64,000 nucleotides of DNA, taken from positions 62,001 to 126,000 of the forward strand of contig JAQUPZ010000002.1 of assembly GCA_028716365.1 (NCBI GenBank), in the 5' to 3' direction. The stretch is from Kiritimatiellia bacterium (GTDB taxonomy: Bacteria > Verrucomicrobiota > Kiritimatiellia > UBA8416 > YA12-FULL-48-11). This document shows positions 51,498 through 58,984 of the stretch, piece by piece. The notes below the pieces were generated by a model that was given only the letters and a program-made list of their open reading frames with translations, made no database searches and was not told where the DNA came from. The position numbers were made by a program, and so were the translations under genes. Within the stretch, counting starts at the first letter, position 1; each line of letters begins with the position of its first letter.

Positions 51498-51592
51498 GCC
51501 TTGAAGCGCGCCTGTAATGTGTTTATCACGTGGCGCCTTTCAATCTGTTCCTGCCGTTATTTTCTATTTTCTAGGTCTGACACTAAAAAACC
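51498..51592. repeat. Direct repeat copy 2 after the membrane protein gene
   Basis: Matches 50600-50686 with a nine-base duplication (TTTTCTATTTTCTAGG instead of TTTTCTAGG). Confidence 0.8.
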
Positions 51593-51603
51593 GCTGCAGA
51601 TAA

Positions 51604-51805
51604 ATGTCGAATGTCGAGACGTGACCCCGTCAACCGTCTGAATGAAATGAAGGGTTTACCCTGAGTATGATGGTAGCGTTTCCCCTGATATCATTTGTCA
51701 GGTTTTGGATTAAGGGATACAACTGGAAAATCTTAATTTTTATAGCGCGAAACCAAAAAGGCTGGCCTCAAGATGAATTTGAAAAGTGAAGATGTGACGC
51801 TAGTA
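51604..51805. repeat. Mixed repeat region (24-bp palindrome family and GTGAAAAGTGAAGA family)
   Basis: Contains ACGTGACCCCGTCAACC (51619-51635, as at 44225), palindromic units TGAAGGGTTTACCCTGA at 51648, a degenerate one at 51671 and one at 51696, and CCTCAAGATGAATTTGAAAAGTGAAGA near 51764-51790 (as at 39250-39280). No gene is supported from 51428 to 51870. Confidence 0.7.
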
Positions 51806-51870
51806 GGTTAAAGTATATTACACAGGCTTGACTCTATTAAACCATAGAGAGCGTTGTTCTATATCAATGT

Positions 51871-52659
51871 TCAAAAAGTTCTAGATCCTTCCCGCAGCAG
51901 AATCCAATTCACGTCGATTTCCGTTTCGGGGGCTTCGTGTAACAGAGAGAAACCAACCGTGTTAGGCACCGAGGATGAACGCAAGAGGAACACTAGGCTT
52001 TTGCGCGTGGGTTCGTCCTGCAGCGGCGAAATCCAATTGGGTTCAGGCGAAAAGGGATCGAGATCACAGACATACTTTACGACAAAAGGAAATGGAGCTC
52101 CTCCCGCAATCGAATGCGCGAGGAATAGCGTTTCGTACCCCCGACGATTCCCGAGATAGGTTGTTTCTTGGTACCAGATATCTTTCACTCCCTGAACGGC
52201 TTCGTATTTTTGTTGGCCCGTCTGGTCTGGAGTCCACTGATGAAATGTTGCCTTCCCTAAACGAACTTTCCGATTATCCTCAAGTTGAATTGAAGGTCGG
52301 AAACTCGTTTTTTTTGATGTAACCGACCAAGCTACAACCGCGTCATCATTATATATAACACACAGTCGAAATGATGCAGTTCCATAGGTTGCAACGCTGT
52401 AGCCGTTGGTTACCTGTCTACTCGTCATTGATGGACCAAAGAGTGTATCGATCTTTGTCCGAGATAGCCCCATAGCCACATGTCCAATCTTCTCGTAGGT
52501 ATCCGTATTCGTCCAATTCTGGCGCGTCCAGTGATAGAGCTTGTATACCCGTTCAGGGACATCGGTTATGAACGATAGGACGATGGCAAGACATCCGAGT
52601 ACCAAAATAACTGGGTACTTGGACAACCGCTCAATTATCCTCTCAGTTCGTGTTTTCAT
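51871..52659 (-). CDS. Single-pass membrane protein of unknown function
   Basis: 262 residues from the ATG at 52659; a TTG at 52689 is possible. One membrane helix near the N terminus (YPVILVLGCLAIVLSFI), then a soluble domain with an SmpA/BamE-like pattern: GHVAMGLSRTKIDTLFGPSM followed by beta strands (SFRLCVIYNDDAVVAWSVTSKK). The layout resembles proteins annotated as 'ETEC_3214 domain-containing', which I recall but cannot verify. The gene stands alone between repeat regions. AT-rich compared with neighbouring metabolic genes. Confidence 0.65.
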   Translation of the reverse strand: MKTRTERIIERLSKYPVILVLGCLAIVLSFITDVPERVYKLYHWTRQNWTNTDTYEKIGHVAMGLSRTKIDTLFGPSMTSRQVTNGYSVATYGTASFRLCVIYNDDAVVAWSVTSKKTSFRPSIQLEDNRKVRLGKATFHQWTPDQTGQQKYEAVQGVKDIWYQETTYLGNRRGYETLFLAHSIAGGAPFPFVVKYVCDLDPFSPEPNWISPLQDEPTRKSLVFLLRSSSVPNTVGFSLLHEAPETEIDVNWILLREGSRTF

Positions 52660-52689
52660 CCACAGAACGCTGTGCGCCGTAAAATACAA

Positions 52690-53013
52690 GCGTTTATCAG
52701 GATCACGTCTCGATATTTGACAATCGATAATCGAAAGAATAATGGTAAAACTGAATTAAACTGGCTTCTATTCATCGAACCTCACAGTTGACCTGCTTGG
52801 CAATATTGCCACGTCGACCCGACCTTTGGAGAATCGGGGCAAGTGGCCGCTTATCCGTCAACTGACGGATGACGCGGAAGCTACGACCTTGTTCAGAACA
52901 TATGCCGATTTATTGCTAATGTCAAAGGCTTCATTTGCCATCCATCGAAATAACTATATCCCCATCAACTTCCTGACGATAAGTTTGATTTACACACCAA
53001 TATTTCATTACAT
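52690..53013. other. Intergenic region with shared fragments
   Basis: No supported gene. ATCCGTCA/TGACGGAT near 52853-52870 forms a small hairpin. GCCGATTTATTGCTAATGTCAAAGG at 52902-52926 resembles GCCGATTTATCGACAATGTCAAAGG at 27113-27137, and GAACATATGCCGATTT also occurs near 26754. Confidence 0.55.
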
Positions 53014-54144
53014 CTATACGGCTAGTTTTTCCGCCTTGTTCATAATGACATCAGCATTCAATCCCTTGCCTGTTTCTCCGAAGAACTCCTCTATTTCATC
53101 GACCGCTTCGTAAGAAAGATAATGGACTTTGTCTGAAATATGGAGACGCTTGAAGGTTGGACGGTTCAACTGTTCCTTGACACGTTCCCGGCGGGAAGAA
53201 GGAGCAACGATAAACATTGGATACAACGTGTTTGGTGCAACCATGGTGAGATCAGCAAATCTCAGGAGACCGGAATATATAGACGTGCTGTTTTCTATTT
53301 CAAAAGCGGCATCAATCCTGAACTCTTCTTTCCAGACAACGTCAATGTTTTCAACATACTTGGCCTGTGTATCCAGCCCCGCTGTGAATTCCTCTTCAAA
53401 TTCATTGAACTGGAAGTTTTTGGTGATCTTCAGTTGATCATTCTTCGGGACCCACACCTTCTCGCCAGCCTTCTTACCCATACTGAGAAGTTTCCACTGC
53501 ATCTTTACATGATCCGAAAGCAGATCAGGCGATAGTTCTTCTGGAAGCAACGGTAATTCCGGGACAACCTCGGCTTCTACAACTTCCTGCTTCTTAACTA
53601 TAGGCTGTCCCCCTTTGATCCTCAACAATACCGAATACAGGTCGTCATATTTTCCATAGAATTCCTGTAGCCTGTCATCAGCTACATTGGTAAAACCTCT
53701 GAGTTGATATTCTTCTTTGTATCCAAAAAGCTGACAGAACCTGTCAAATGGAAGATCTATCTCCTTCGCATTGGCTATGAAATAAATCAGATCCCAGCCT
53801 TCAGAGGTACCTCCCCTGATATTCTGCCACAATTCCCTCGATAGATCAGGAGACACAGTTTTGCAGGCAACATTTCCGAGAAGTTTGATCACCTTGCCCT
53901 CAACGATAAGGATATGGTCGCCTTCATTCATGCGATCAAACTTGGTACGGTTGGCAGAACTGTCGCGCGATCCCCAGACAGCAATAGGACGATTACCAAA
54001 AAAAGATTGAAGTTTGCGCGTCGTTTTTGAATCGGTGTACTTGAAAATTCTCTGCGGTTCTACACGTTTGCGGATGGTATCCTCGTAATGGACCATCGCT
54101 TCAGAATTGCCCGGCGGCATATATAGAATAAATACATTCTTCAT
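53014..54144 (-). CDS. EVE/PUA-like plus PD-(D/E)XK nuclease-like protein (candidate restriction/defence)
   Basis: 376 residues. The N-terminal 150 or so (PIAVWGSRDSSANRTKF, GDHILIVEGKVIKLLGNVA) look like an EVE/PUA-like modified-base reader. A linker with a Glu/Pro-rich stretch (VVEAEVVPELPLLPEEL) leads to a C-terminal domain with AKYVENIDVVWKEEFRIDAAFEIENSTSIYSGLLR, an arrangement D-x(n)-E-x-E that fits the PD-(D/E)XK active site, followed by a strand FIVAPSSRRERVKEQL. This C-terminal domain recurs fused to varied partners in bacteria. No methyltransferase is adjacent, which favours a modification-dependent enzyme. Role is inference. Confidence 0.62.
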   Translation of the reverse strand: MKNVFILYMPPGNSEAMVHYEDTIRKRVEPQRIFKYTDSKTTRKLQSFFGNRPIAVWGSRDSSANRTKFDRMNEGDHILIVEGKVIKLLGNVACKTVSPDLSRELWQNIRGGTSEGWDLIYFIANAKEIDLPFDRFCQLFGYKEEYQLRGFTNVADDRLQEFYGKYDDLYSVLLRIKGGQPIVKKQEVVEAEVVPELPLLPEELSPDLLSDHVKMQWKLLSMGKKAGEKVWVPKNDQLKITKNFQFNEFEEEFTAGLDTQAKYVENIDVVWKEEFRIDAAFEIENSTSIYSGLLRFADLTMVAPNTLYPMFIVAPSSRRERVKEQLNRPTFKRLHISDKVHYLSYEAVDEIEEFFGETGKGLNADVIMNKAEKLAV

Positions 54145-54210
54145 ATTTCCCCGACCAAAAGGAATACTGTTTATTCATATACCCCCAATTCCCTTTGTTT
54201 GCAATATGTA

Positions 54211-54285
54211 TGTCAGGGTTTGTCCTACAAAAGATGTAAGGTTTTTCCTGACAACCCCTGTAGTGTTTTCTCTTACCCCATGGCC
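54211..54285. repeat. 24-bp-period palindromic tandem repeat (locus 4)
   Basis: Units TGTCAGGGTTTGTCCTACA (54211), TGTAAGGTTTTTCCTGACA (54235) and TGTAGTGTTTTCTCTTACC (54259) are spaced exactly 24 bases. Related pairs occur at 47351 and 47375, also 24 apart. Confidence 0.82.
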
Positions 54286-54318
54286 GGCACTCATTGTCAA
54301 ATTCGGGCTGTCGATTTG

Positions 54319-56490
54319 TTATCGGATGTGAAGCAACACTGCACTGTCAGCGGGAATTGTCACCTTGACACCTTCACCAGTCAACTGGCTTACATTCAGC
54401 TCCGACTTGTTTGCCTGCTTGCTGTCCTTGTCTGTGCCGTTTACCTGACTGAATACGGCCGCGGAGACTGGCGATGCCAACGGATACGGGAGTTTCTTCG
54501 GTTGTACGATACAGCGGAACTCGTGCGGATCTTTCGTCAGGTTCCCGAGAAGAATGTATGATTCACCCGGTCGACTGTAGATTGCCGAAGCACAACGGGC
54601 ACCTTCCAAACTCACCGCCTCGTTTCTCCAATCGGCAAAACGGTATTGCCCAATCTCACCCAGGGGTTTCAAGATCGGCAGCATCTCAATAATCTCATGA
54701 CTGGCCGCCCAGGGAGTCACGCCGCTCAACAGGGCTTCCAGCGCAAAGAGGCGATGAAGACGCTTGGGTGACTGGGCCTTGAGTTGACCATAACTGATGA
54801 CGCCCCTGGCTCGCGCACCGACCAGCGACCACTCAAGGGGCAGTTCACTGAGGCCGGGGCCCTCCTCTTTCCATGCTCCATATCCCCATTCGTTTGCCAC
54901 AATGTAATCTGCGAAATTTTCCATGGTGTACATCGGCGTGGTAGTGTTGTGGACAATGACAAGCCCGCCGGGGCCAACGCGACGACGGGTCCATTCCATA
55001 AGGTCAAGCAATTCATCGATGTCCCAATGGCCTGCCGCAATTTCGCCAGTCTTCTTGCCTTCATGAAGGCCGTTACAGCAATAGAGAGCAACGTTCCAAT
55101 CGTAATAGACACCATCGAGAGGATGATTCTTGAGAACACGGTCGATGGACAACTTCAAATAATCCAGCCAGCCGGAACGCAGGCACATCTGTGCCCCGAA
55201 CTCATTGGTACCGCGGTAAAAGTTGTGACGTAGTTTCCCGTCCCTGTTTTCCCTGCCCCATTCGGAACCGTGTTCCTGGAATTCCTTCGTGCTGGGATGC
55301 AGTTCCTTGTTCGAAAAATAAGTGGCGACACGAATGCCGACCTTATGACAGTCCGTGATCACCTTGTTGTACTTGTCCATGTCGGGGTATGGCGGGTAAG
55401 AACCATCGCGCCAGAAAAGACCGTCATTGTAGTAGTCGCCATCGTTGTGGCAATGGACAGTCTGGATACCGGTGTCCGCCCAGTTTCGGACCTGTTCATC
55501 GGAAACCCAATTCCCCTTGTTCCGGTTGAAGGAAGTATGCAGCCAGGGGCGGAGAGCATGACCTTCGATGATGGGAATGCCGATATAATAATCGAACACA
55601 CAGGTTTTAGGGAGAATTACGGTGGCATTCGTACTGAAAAATGGAGAAATGGAAAGTGCCAGTCCCGCTGGCTCTTGACTCTGTTGAAGGAGGCACTGCC
55701 CCTGGCCGCGCCGTTGAGCAAGCTGAAGCGTCCACTGCCAGAGGTCTGAACCCGCAAACCATTCCAAGCCTTCCACCCCGGCATCGGCAAAGAGCATTGA
55801 TCGCGGAACATAAGGTGTGTTCACGGATTTATCAGATGGATTCTGGCGCCGGAGTTTTCCCCAGCGGTTACTGCCGAATGAAAAGGCCGGCGCGCCCTCC
55901 TGTTCCGTGGTGCCTTCACGATAACCATAATCGGACAGGCTGGGTGCCAGGATGGTGGAAAAAGGGCAAACCTCCCGTACCCGGCAGGACTCTGCGGGAC
56001 TGGTTATCTCTTTATGAATCTTGATATATCCCCAGTGATACTCAAACCTTGTTTTGACAGGAATATCCGAGGCTTGTCCCTTGTCATCCACAAGTTTGCA
56101 TTCAACCGTAACAATTTCTGTCATGCCGTCCCTGCGATGATTGACACGGGCGCTTGAATCTTTCAGGTCCGTGAAAAACATGCCGCTTTCGTTCTGTATC
56201 CGGGTCGTAACGGGATGTACCAGCAGGTTCATCGCCTTGCCGTGTTTTAGACGGATACTGCTGATCGTGCCTCCCCGTTTCAGGTCGTGCTGTATGGTGT
56301 AATAAGGCGTACTGAGCGTCAGGAGCCCTGAAGAATCGTCCCGCTGAACTGAATATTCCTGTGGTGATGTACTGGTGATTCCACTTGTCTGGGCTGCAGT
56401 CAGAGGAAGTACATAAAAAATGAAAGCAACAAGAGCAGAATATTTGATCCGGTTAATTGCATCATGTGTAAGTATTGTAATAAATTTCAT
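54319..56490 (-). CDS. Secreted putative glycoside hydrolase (TIM barrel with beta-sandwich)
   Basis: About 723 residues from the ATG at 56490 (GGGAG upstream); the ATG at 56508 is an alternative. Signal segment IKYSALVAFIFYVLPLTAA. Residues about 50-330 are beta-rich (mutarotase-like). Residues about 340-620 form a TIM barrel with clan GH-D-like features: TVHCHNDGDYYNDGLFW, VGIRVATYFSNKE, LDGVYYDWNVALYC with an Asp at a strand end, and ADYIVANEWGYG. A short all-beta domain closes the protein (SAVLLHIR). The layout is close to DUF6259-type hydrolases; family and substrate are uncertain. It stands alone with repeats on its 5' side. Confidence 0.72.
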   Translation of the reverse strand: MKFITILTHDAINRIKYSALVAFIFYVLPLTAAQTSGITSTSPQEYSVQRDDSSGLLTLSTPYYTIQHDLKRGGTISSIRLKHGKAMNLLVHPVTTRIQNESGMFFTDLKDSSARVNHRRDGMTEIVTVECKLVDDKGQASDIPVKTRFEYHWGYIKIHKEITSPAESCRVREVCPFSTILAPSLSDYGYREGTTEQEGAPAFSFGSNRWGKLRRQNPSDKSVNTPYVPRSMLFADAGVEGLEWFAGSDLWQWTLQLAQRRGQGQCLLQQSQEPAGLALSISPFFSTNATVILPKTCVFDYYIGIPIIEGHALRPWLHTSFNRNKGNWVSDEQVRNWADTGIQTVHCHNDGDYYNDGLFWRDGSYPPYPDMDKYNKVITDCHKVGIRVATYFSNKELHPSTKEFQEHGSEWGRENRDGKLRHNFYRGTNEFGAQMCLRSGWLDYLKLSIDRVLKNHPLDGVYYDWNVALYCCNGLHEGKKTGEIAAGHWDIDELLDLMEWTRRRVGPGGLVIVHNTTTPMYTMENFADYIVANEWGYGAWKEEGPGLSELPLEWSLVGARARGVISYGQLKAQSPKRLHRLFALEALLSGVTPWAASHEIIEMLPILKPLGEIGQYRFADWRNEAVSLEGARCASAIYSRPGESYILLGNLTKDPHEFRCIVQPKKLPYPLASPVSAAVFSQVNGTDKDSKQANKSELNVSQLTGEGVKVTIPADSAVLLHIR

Positions 56491-56548
56491 GTTTTTACGT
56501 CTCCCCATGTTTGTAGTTTCGGATCTCTGGGATCCAGAGTCTCCGGGT

Positions 56549-56756
56549 TAGCCCTTACAATTAAAATTTCAGCTTTACTTCCTACCCAACTCTCCCACCC
56601 CGACCATATTCATTGCTCAAACTCAACTAACCACTTTCCGTCCGCAAATTCAAGGTTAACACGCGAGTTTTGGCGGCGCGGATTCTCCCTATTCGCCATG
56701 CTCCATGGCGACCTGTCGTGTCGAATGACACGAGGCAAACGTGTTGTGCATTTCGT
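56549..56756. repeat. Long direct repeat copy 1
   Basis: The core 56595-56756 (CACCCCGACCATATTCATTGC ... TTGTGCATTTCGT) matches 58796-58958 at roughly 90% over about 160 bases. The CCCTTANAATTAA word just before it is also shared. There is no gene between 56509 and 57095. Confidence 0.85.
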
Positions 56757-57010
56757 CTCCCGACGGAACGATTTTGTGTCAGCTACCCCGTCCGGCAACC
56801 TGCCCGCCCCGGCTTCCGGCAGGCGGGGGCGAAGCAACCGAGGGTATACTACCGTATCCCGAGCGCCGCTTCAACGCAGCCGGCGGCGGTGTCCTAATTT
56901 GAATTATCTGAAAGAACAACTGCTTATACCAACGTACGTATTAAGTACGTTGTTTGTCTGGGGTGACATTTCTGTGCTTCCATGCGATAATTACTGGTAA
57001 ATAAAATGTA

Positions 57011-57097
57011 GTGGTGTCGTAGTTGAGGTAAGGGAGACTTGGATTCCTACAGCTCACACCTGTCTAATCCATCGATCCACTACGGCACCACCTTTTT
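57011..57097. terminator. Long imperfect hairpin, probable bidirectional terminator
   Basis: GTGGTGTCGTAG (57011-57022) pairs with CTACGGCACCAC (57080-57091) with one G-T pair; the pairing continues imperfectly inward. TTTTT follows on the plus strand and ATTTTATTT on the minus strand. It sits directly past the stop of the minus-strand gene at 57096. Confidence 0.5.
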
Positions 57098-57395
57098 ATC
57101 CGCCTGTTTCTTTTTTACGCCCCATACTAACAATATAGGCTTGCACGGCTTTATTTACAGAATCTATAGCGGGAACACCCAATATAGTGACGAAATTCTC
57201 ATATCCTTTGGTATAGTCCTGCCACGCATAGCAGATTTTGGCCGTAGGGTGTTCTTGTAATTCAAAGACTTCAATTGTGCCGTCCCATACAAGGCGGTGT
57301 GCGTGTTTTTCGATCACGTCTTCAGATCGGACATGAACAGCACGGCATCCACATGCTTCTTCAACCGCCATAGTAAGTAGTTTTATATCATTCAT
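57096..57395 (-). CDS. Small hypothetical protein (99 aa)
   Basis: 99 residues: an N-terminal helix, then ACGCRAVHVRSEDVIEKHA and a beta-type stretch LVWDGTIEVFELQEHPTAKICYAW, then a C-terminal helix (SVNKAVQAYIVSM). The strand 'VWDGTIEVFEL-x-x-HP-x-AK-x-x-YAW' is a pattern I have seen in uncharacterised proteins of many environmental bacteria. No function is known to me. It is followed by the hairpin at 57011 and preceded by a MITE-like palindrome. Confidence 0.62.
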   Translation of the reverse strand: MNDIKLLTMAVEEACGCRAVHVRSEDVIEKHAHRLVWDGTIEVFELQEHPTAKICYAWQDYTKGYENFVTILGVPAIDSVNKAVQAYIVSMGRKKETGG

Positions 57396-57430
57396 GCTAC
57401 TTTAAATTGTTCAAGGGGTCAGCCCTTAAC

Positions 57431-57569
57431 GGCTTGTTGCCCAAATCAGTAAGAGAGATTCTTCGGGGTATGACCCCTCAGAATGACAGCGTTCTCGTAG
57501 TTTTTTCGTCTTTTAAGCGCTTGTCATTCCGAGAGTAACGAGGAATCTTGATTTGGGCAACAAGCCCTT
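57431..57569. mobile_element. MITE-like palindromic element
   Basis: Terminal inverted arms GGCTTGTTGCCCAAATCA (57431-57448) and TGATTTGGGCAACAAGCC (57549-57566) are perfect. Internally AGATTCTTCGGGG / CAGAATGACAG pairs with TGTCATTCCGAGAG...GAGGAATCT, giving a near-complete palindrome of about 135 bases around a TTTTTTCGTC centre. It encodes no protein. The internal 'GAGGAATCT / GGAATGACA' words are common in intergenic elements of many environmental bacteria. Confidence 0.75.
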
Positions 57570-57690
57570 AAGAATAAAGATTTCAAAACATTACTTCGGA
57601 CTCACTTCCTCCCTCCCTCGAACATAGGCACATAACTCAAATGGAACTAAGCACTTTCCGGCCACAAATTCAACGCATTCCCTTGTTCAA
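57568..57690. repeat. Partial copy of the long direct repeat
   Basis: CCCTTAAGAATAAAG ... CGGACTCACTTCC ... ACTAAGCACTTTCCGGCCACAAATTCAA matches the beginning of the repeat at 58764-58860, but the GGATTCTCCCT...GTGCATTTCGT half is missing. Confidence 0.65.
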
Positions 57691-57768
57691 ACTGTTGAGT
57701 TCATCTTTTCCGCTTCTCCAATAATCTGCGGGCGTTCATGGACGACTCCTCATCCAACGACATTTCTC

Positions 57769-57863
57769 GAACATGTCCACGGTATGGACATGTTCAAATC
57801 TCATGTCCATCTTTTGCTGTAATTCCGACACGTTCTCAGGACATGTCGAAATCGTCGACATGT
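57769..57863. repeat. Two GACATGT palindromes with five-base spacers
   Basis: GAACATGTCCA-CGGTA-TGGACATGTTC (57769-57795) and ACATGTCGA-AATCG-TCGACATGT (57841-57863). Both have perfect arms (11 and 9 bp) and five-base spacers; two more CATGTCC/ACACGTTC words lie between. They sit just past the 3' end of the antitoxin gene. Confidence 0.7.
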
Positions 57864-57907
57864 TTTCTTTTGCCAGCAATTCATTAACAATCTATTCGAA
57901 GCACGAC

Positions 57908-58090
57908 TCACTGCCCATATTTCGTATGATCTTCCCGAACCATGGATGCCATCTCAGGATTCAGCATGACCACCTTGCCATCTTGCCAAACCGCCATCGG
58001 ACGGTTCCTTTTCTTGTGGTCCCTTATCACTTTTCGAATAGCATTCTCCATGGCCGCTACGGCTTGCTGCGTCAGTGTCTGCTTTTTCAT
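57908..58090 (-). CDS. Small putative antitoxin / partner of zeta-type kinase
   Basis: 60 residues (MKKQTLTQQAVAAMENAIRK ... MLNPEMASMVREDHTKYGQ): an N-terminal helix and a VVMLNPEM-type strand. The start codon overlaps the stop of the upstream kinase gene by four bases (ATGA), so they are coupled. Toxin-first order with a small downstream partner of this size is seen for several zeta-like kinases. The sequence does not match classical epsilon antitoxin in length. Antitoxin activity is inferred from context only. Confidence 0.6.
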   Translation of the reverse strand: MKKQTLTQQAVAAMENAIRKVIRDHKKRNRPMAVWQDGKVVMLNPEMASMVREDHTKYGQ

Positions 58091-58674
58091 GATGTCACCT
58101 GCCTGGTTATTTCCGCATACAAAGGCCGGTTCAAAACCGTGACTCTACCCGATTCCTTTTTGAAGATAAGGTTAGGCTTTTTCCCGGAATTATCAAAGAA
58201 GTGGACGGTGCCCATTTCGGGAGCGTAAAGAGTAAACGAATTCCGCAATGAACGTGGGTAACGCCGCCTCACGTCCAACTCAGGAACGTTGTGTCCACCC
58301 GCCTCCACGCGGTCACGAATACGGGCCAAGGCCAAGTCGGGACTTGGAATCCAGAGGTAGAACAAATGGAGTTCGAAACCGGCGTCACGGGCTTGGCGGA
58401 GAAGATATAAATACGTTCGCCCCGAAAGTGTGGACTCAAAGGCAAATGAATCTTTTCCACGTATGGCCCGTTGAACTTCGCGCAGAACCACCTTGCCGGC
58501 TTCTGCAGTAGCGGCAGAAGGATCGAACGGCGAGAGGCCGGCAGCGATAAGATCAGGGTTGATGAACCGAAGACAATGAGCGTAATCCGGAAGAAACTCA
58601 CGTGCAAAGGTAGTCTTGCCGGCACCATTTGAACCGGCGATGACATAGAGATGTTTGCCTGCTGATTTCTTCAT
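58087..58674 (-). CDS. Zeta-toxin-family P-loop kinase
   Basis: 195 residues. Walker A loop VIAGSNGAGKTTFAREFLP at the N terminus, followed by FINPDLIAAGLSPF, FAFESTLSGRTY and the Arg-rich RRRYPRSLRNSF, the order seen in zeta toxins/UDP-N-acetylglucosamine kinases and the related 'AAA_33' small kinases. A coupled small gene follows. Upstream, its 5' side is closed by a fragment of another frame and then by the long direct repeat. Toxicity cannot be shown from sequence, but the module fits a toxin-antitoxin type. Confidence 0.8.
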   Translation of the reverse strand: MKKSAGKHLYVIAGSNGAGKTTFAREFLPDYAHCLRFINPDLIAAGLSPFDPSAATAEAGKVVLREVQRAIRGKDSFAFESTLSGRTYLYLLRQARDAGFELHLFYLWIPSPDLALARIRDRVEAGGHNVPELDVRRRYPRSLRNSFTLYAPEMGTVHFFDNSGKKPNLIFKKESGRVTVLNRPLYAEITRQVTS

Positions 58675-58767
58675 TTTGCTCTCTCCAATGCGGCGGCGAG
58701 TTCTTTCTTCAATGCTTCGCGCACGGATACCACATCTGCGAGTAATTTCTTAATCCTGCGGGGCCCT
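58671..58767 (-). pseudogene. 3' remnant of a gene preceding the zeta kinase
   Basis: An open frame on the minus strand reads RIKKLLADVVSVREALKKELAAALERAK and its TGA overlaps the ATG of the zeta-family gene (ATGA). No start with a ribosome-binding site exists before the frame meets a stop at the boundary with the long direct repeat (58764). The 5' part was probably lost when the repeat arrived. It may have been the first gene of a three-gene module. Confidence 0.5.
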
Positions 58768-58958
58768 TAAGAATTAATACATCGGACTCACATCGCCCAC
58801 CCCAACTATATTCATTGCTCAAAGTCAACTAACCACTTTCCGGCCACAAATTCAAGGTTAACAAGCGGGTTTTGGTGACGCGGATTCTCCCTGTTCGCCA
58901 TGCTCCATGGCGACCTGTCGTGTCGAATGACATGAGGCAAACGTGTTGTGCATTTCGT
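58764..58958. repeat. Long direct repeat copy 2
   Basis: CCCTTAAGAATTAATA ... CACCCCAACTATATTCATTGC ... GTGTTGTGCATTTCGT, matching 56549-56756 best in 58796-58958. It ends 27 bases before the stop of the MFS gene. Confidence 0.85.
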
Positions 58959-58984
58959 GCTTCTATACTCTATAAAGCCTCTAC

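Noticed and set aside
52826..53113. 95-codon plus-strand frame
   Set aside because: It runs through a repeat fragment and into the antisense of the nuclease-like gene; no start signal and irregular composition.
57011..57092. tRNA-like sequence with a 7-bp acceptor-type stem
   Set aside because: The outer stem is really 12 bp and continues inward; no D-arm, anticodon arm or TTCRANY loop can be formed. It is better read as a terminator hairpin.
57773..58228. 151-codon plus-strand frame opposite the antitoxin and kinase
   Set aside because: The minus-strand pair has motifs and coupled ends; the plus-strand frame runs through palindromes and has no ribosome-binding site.
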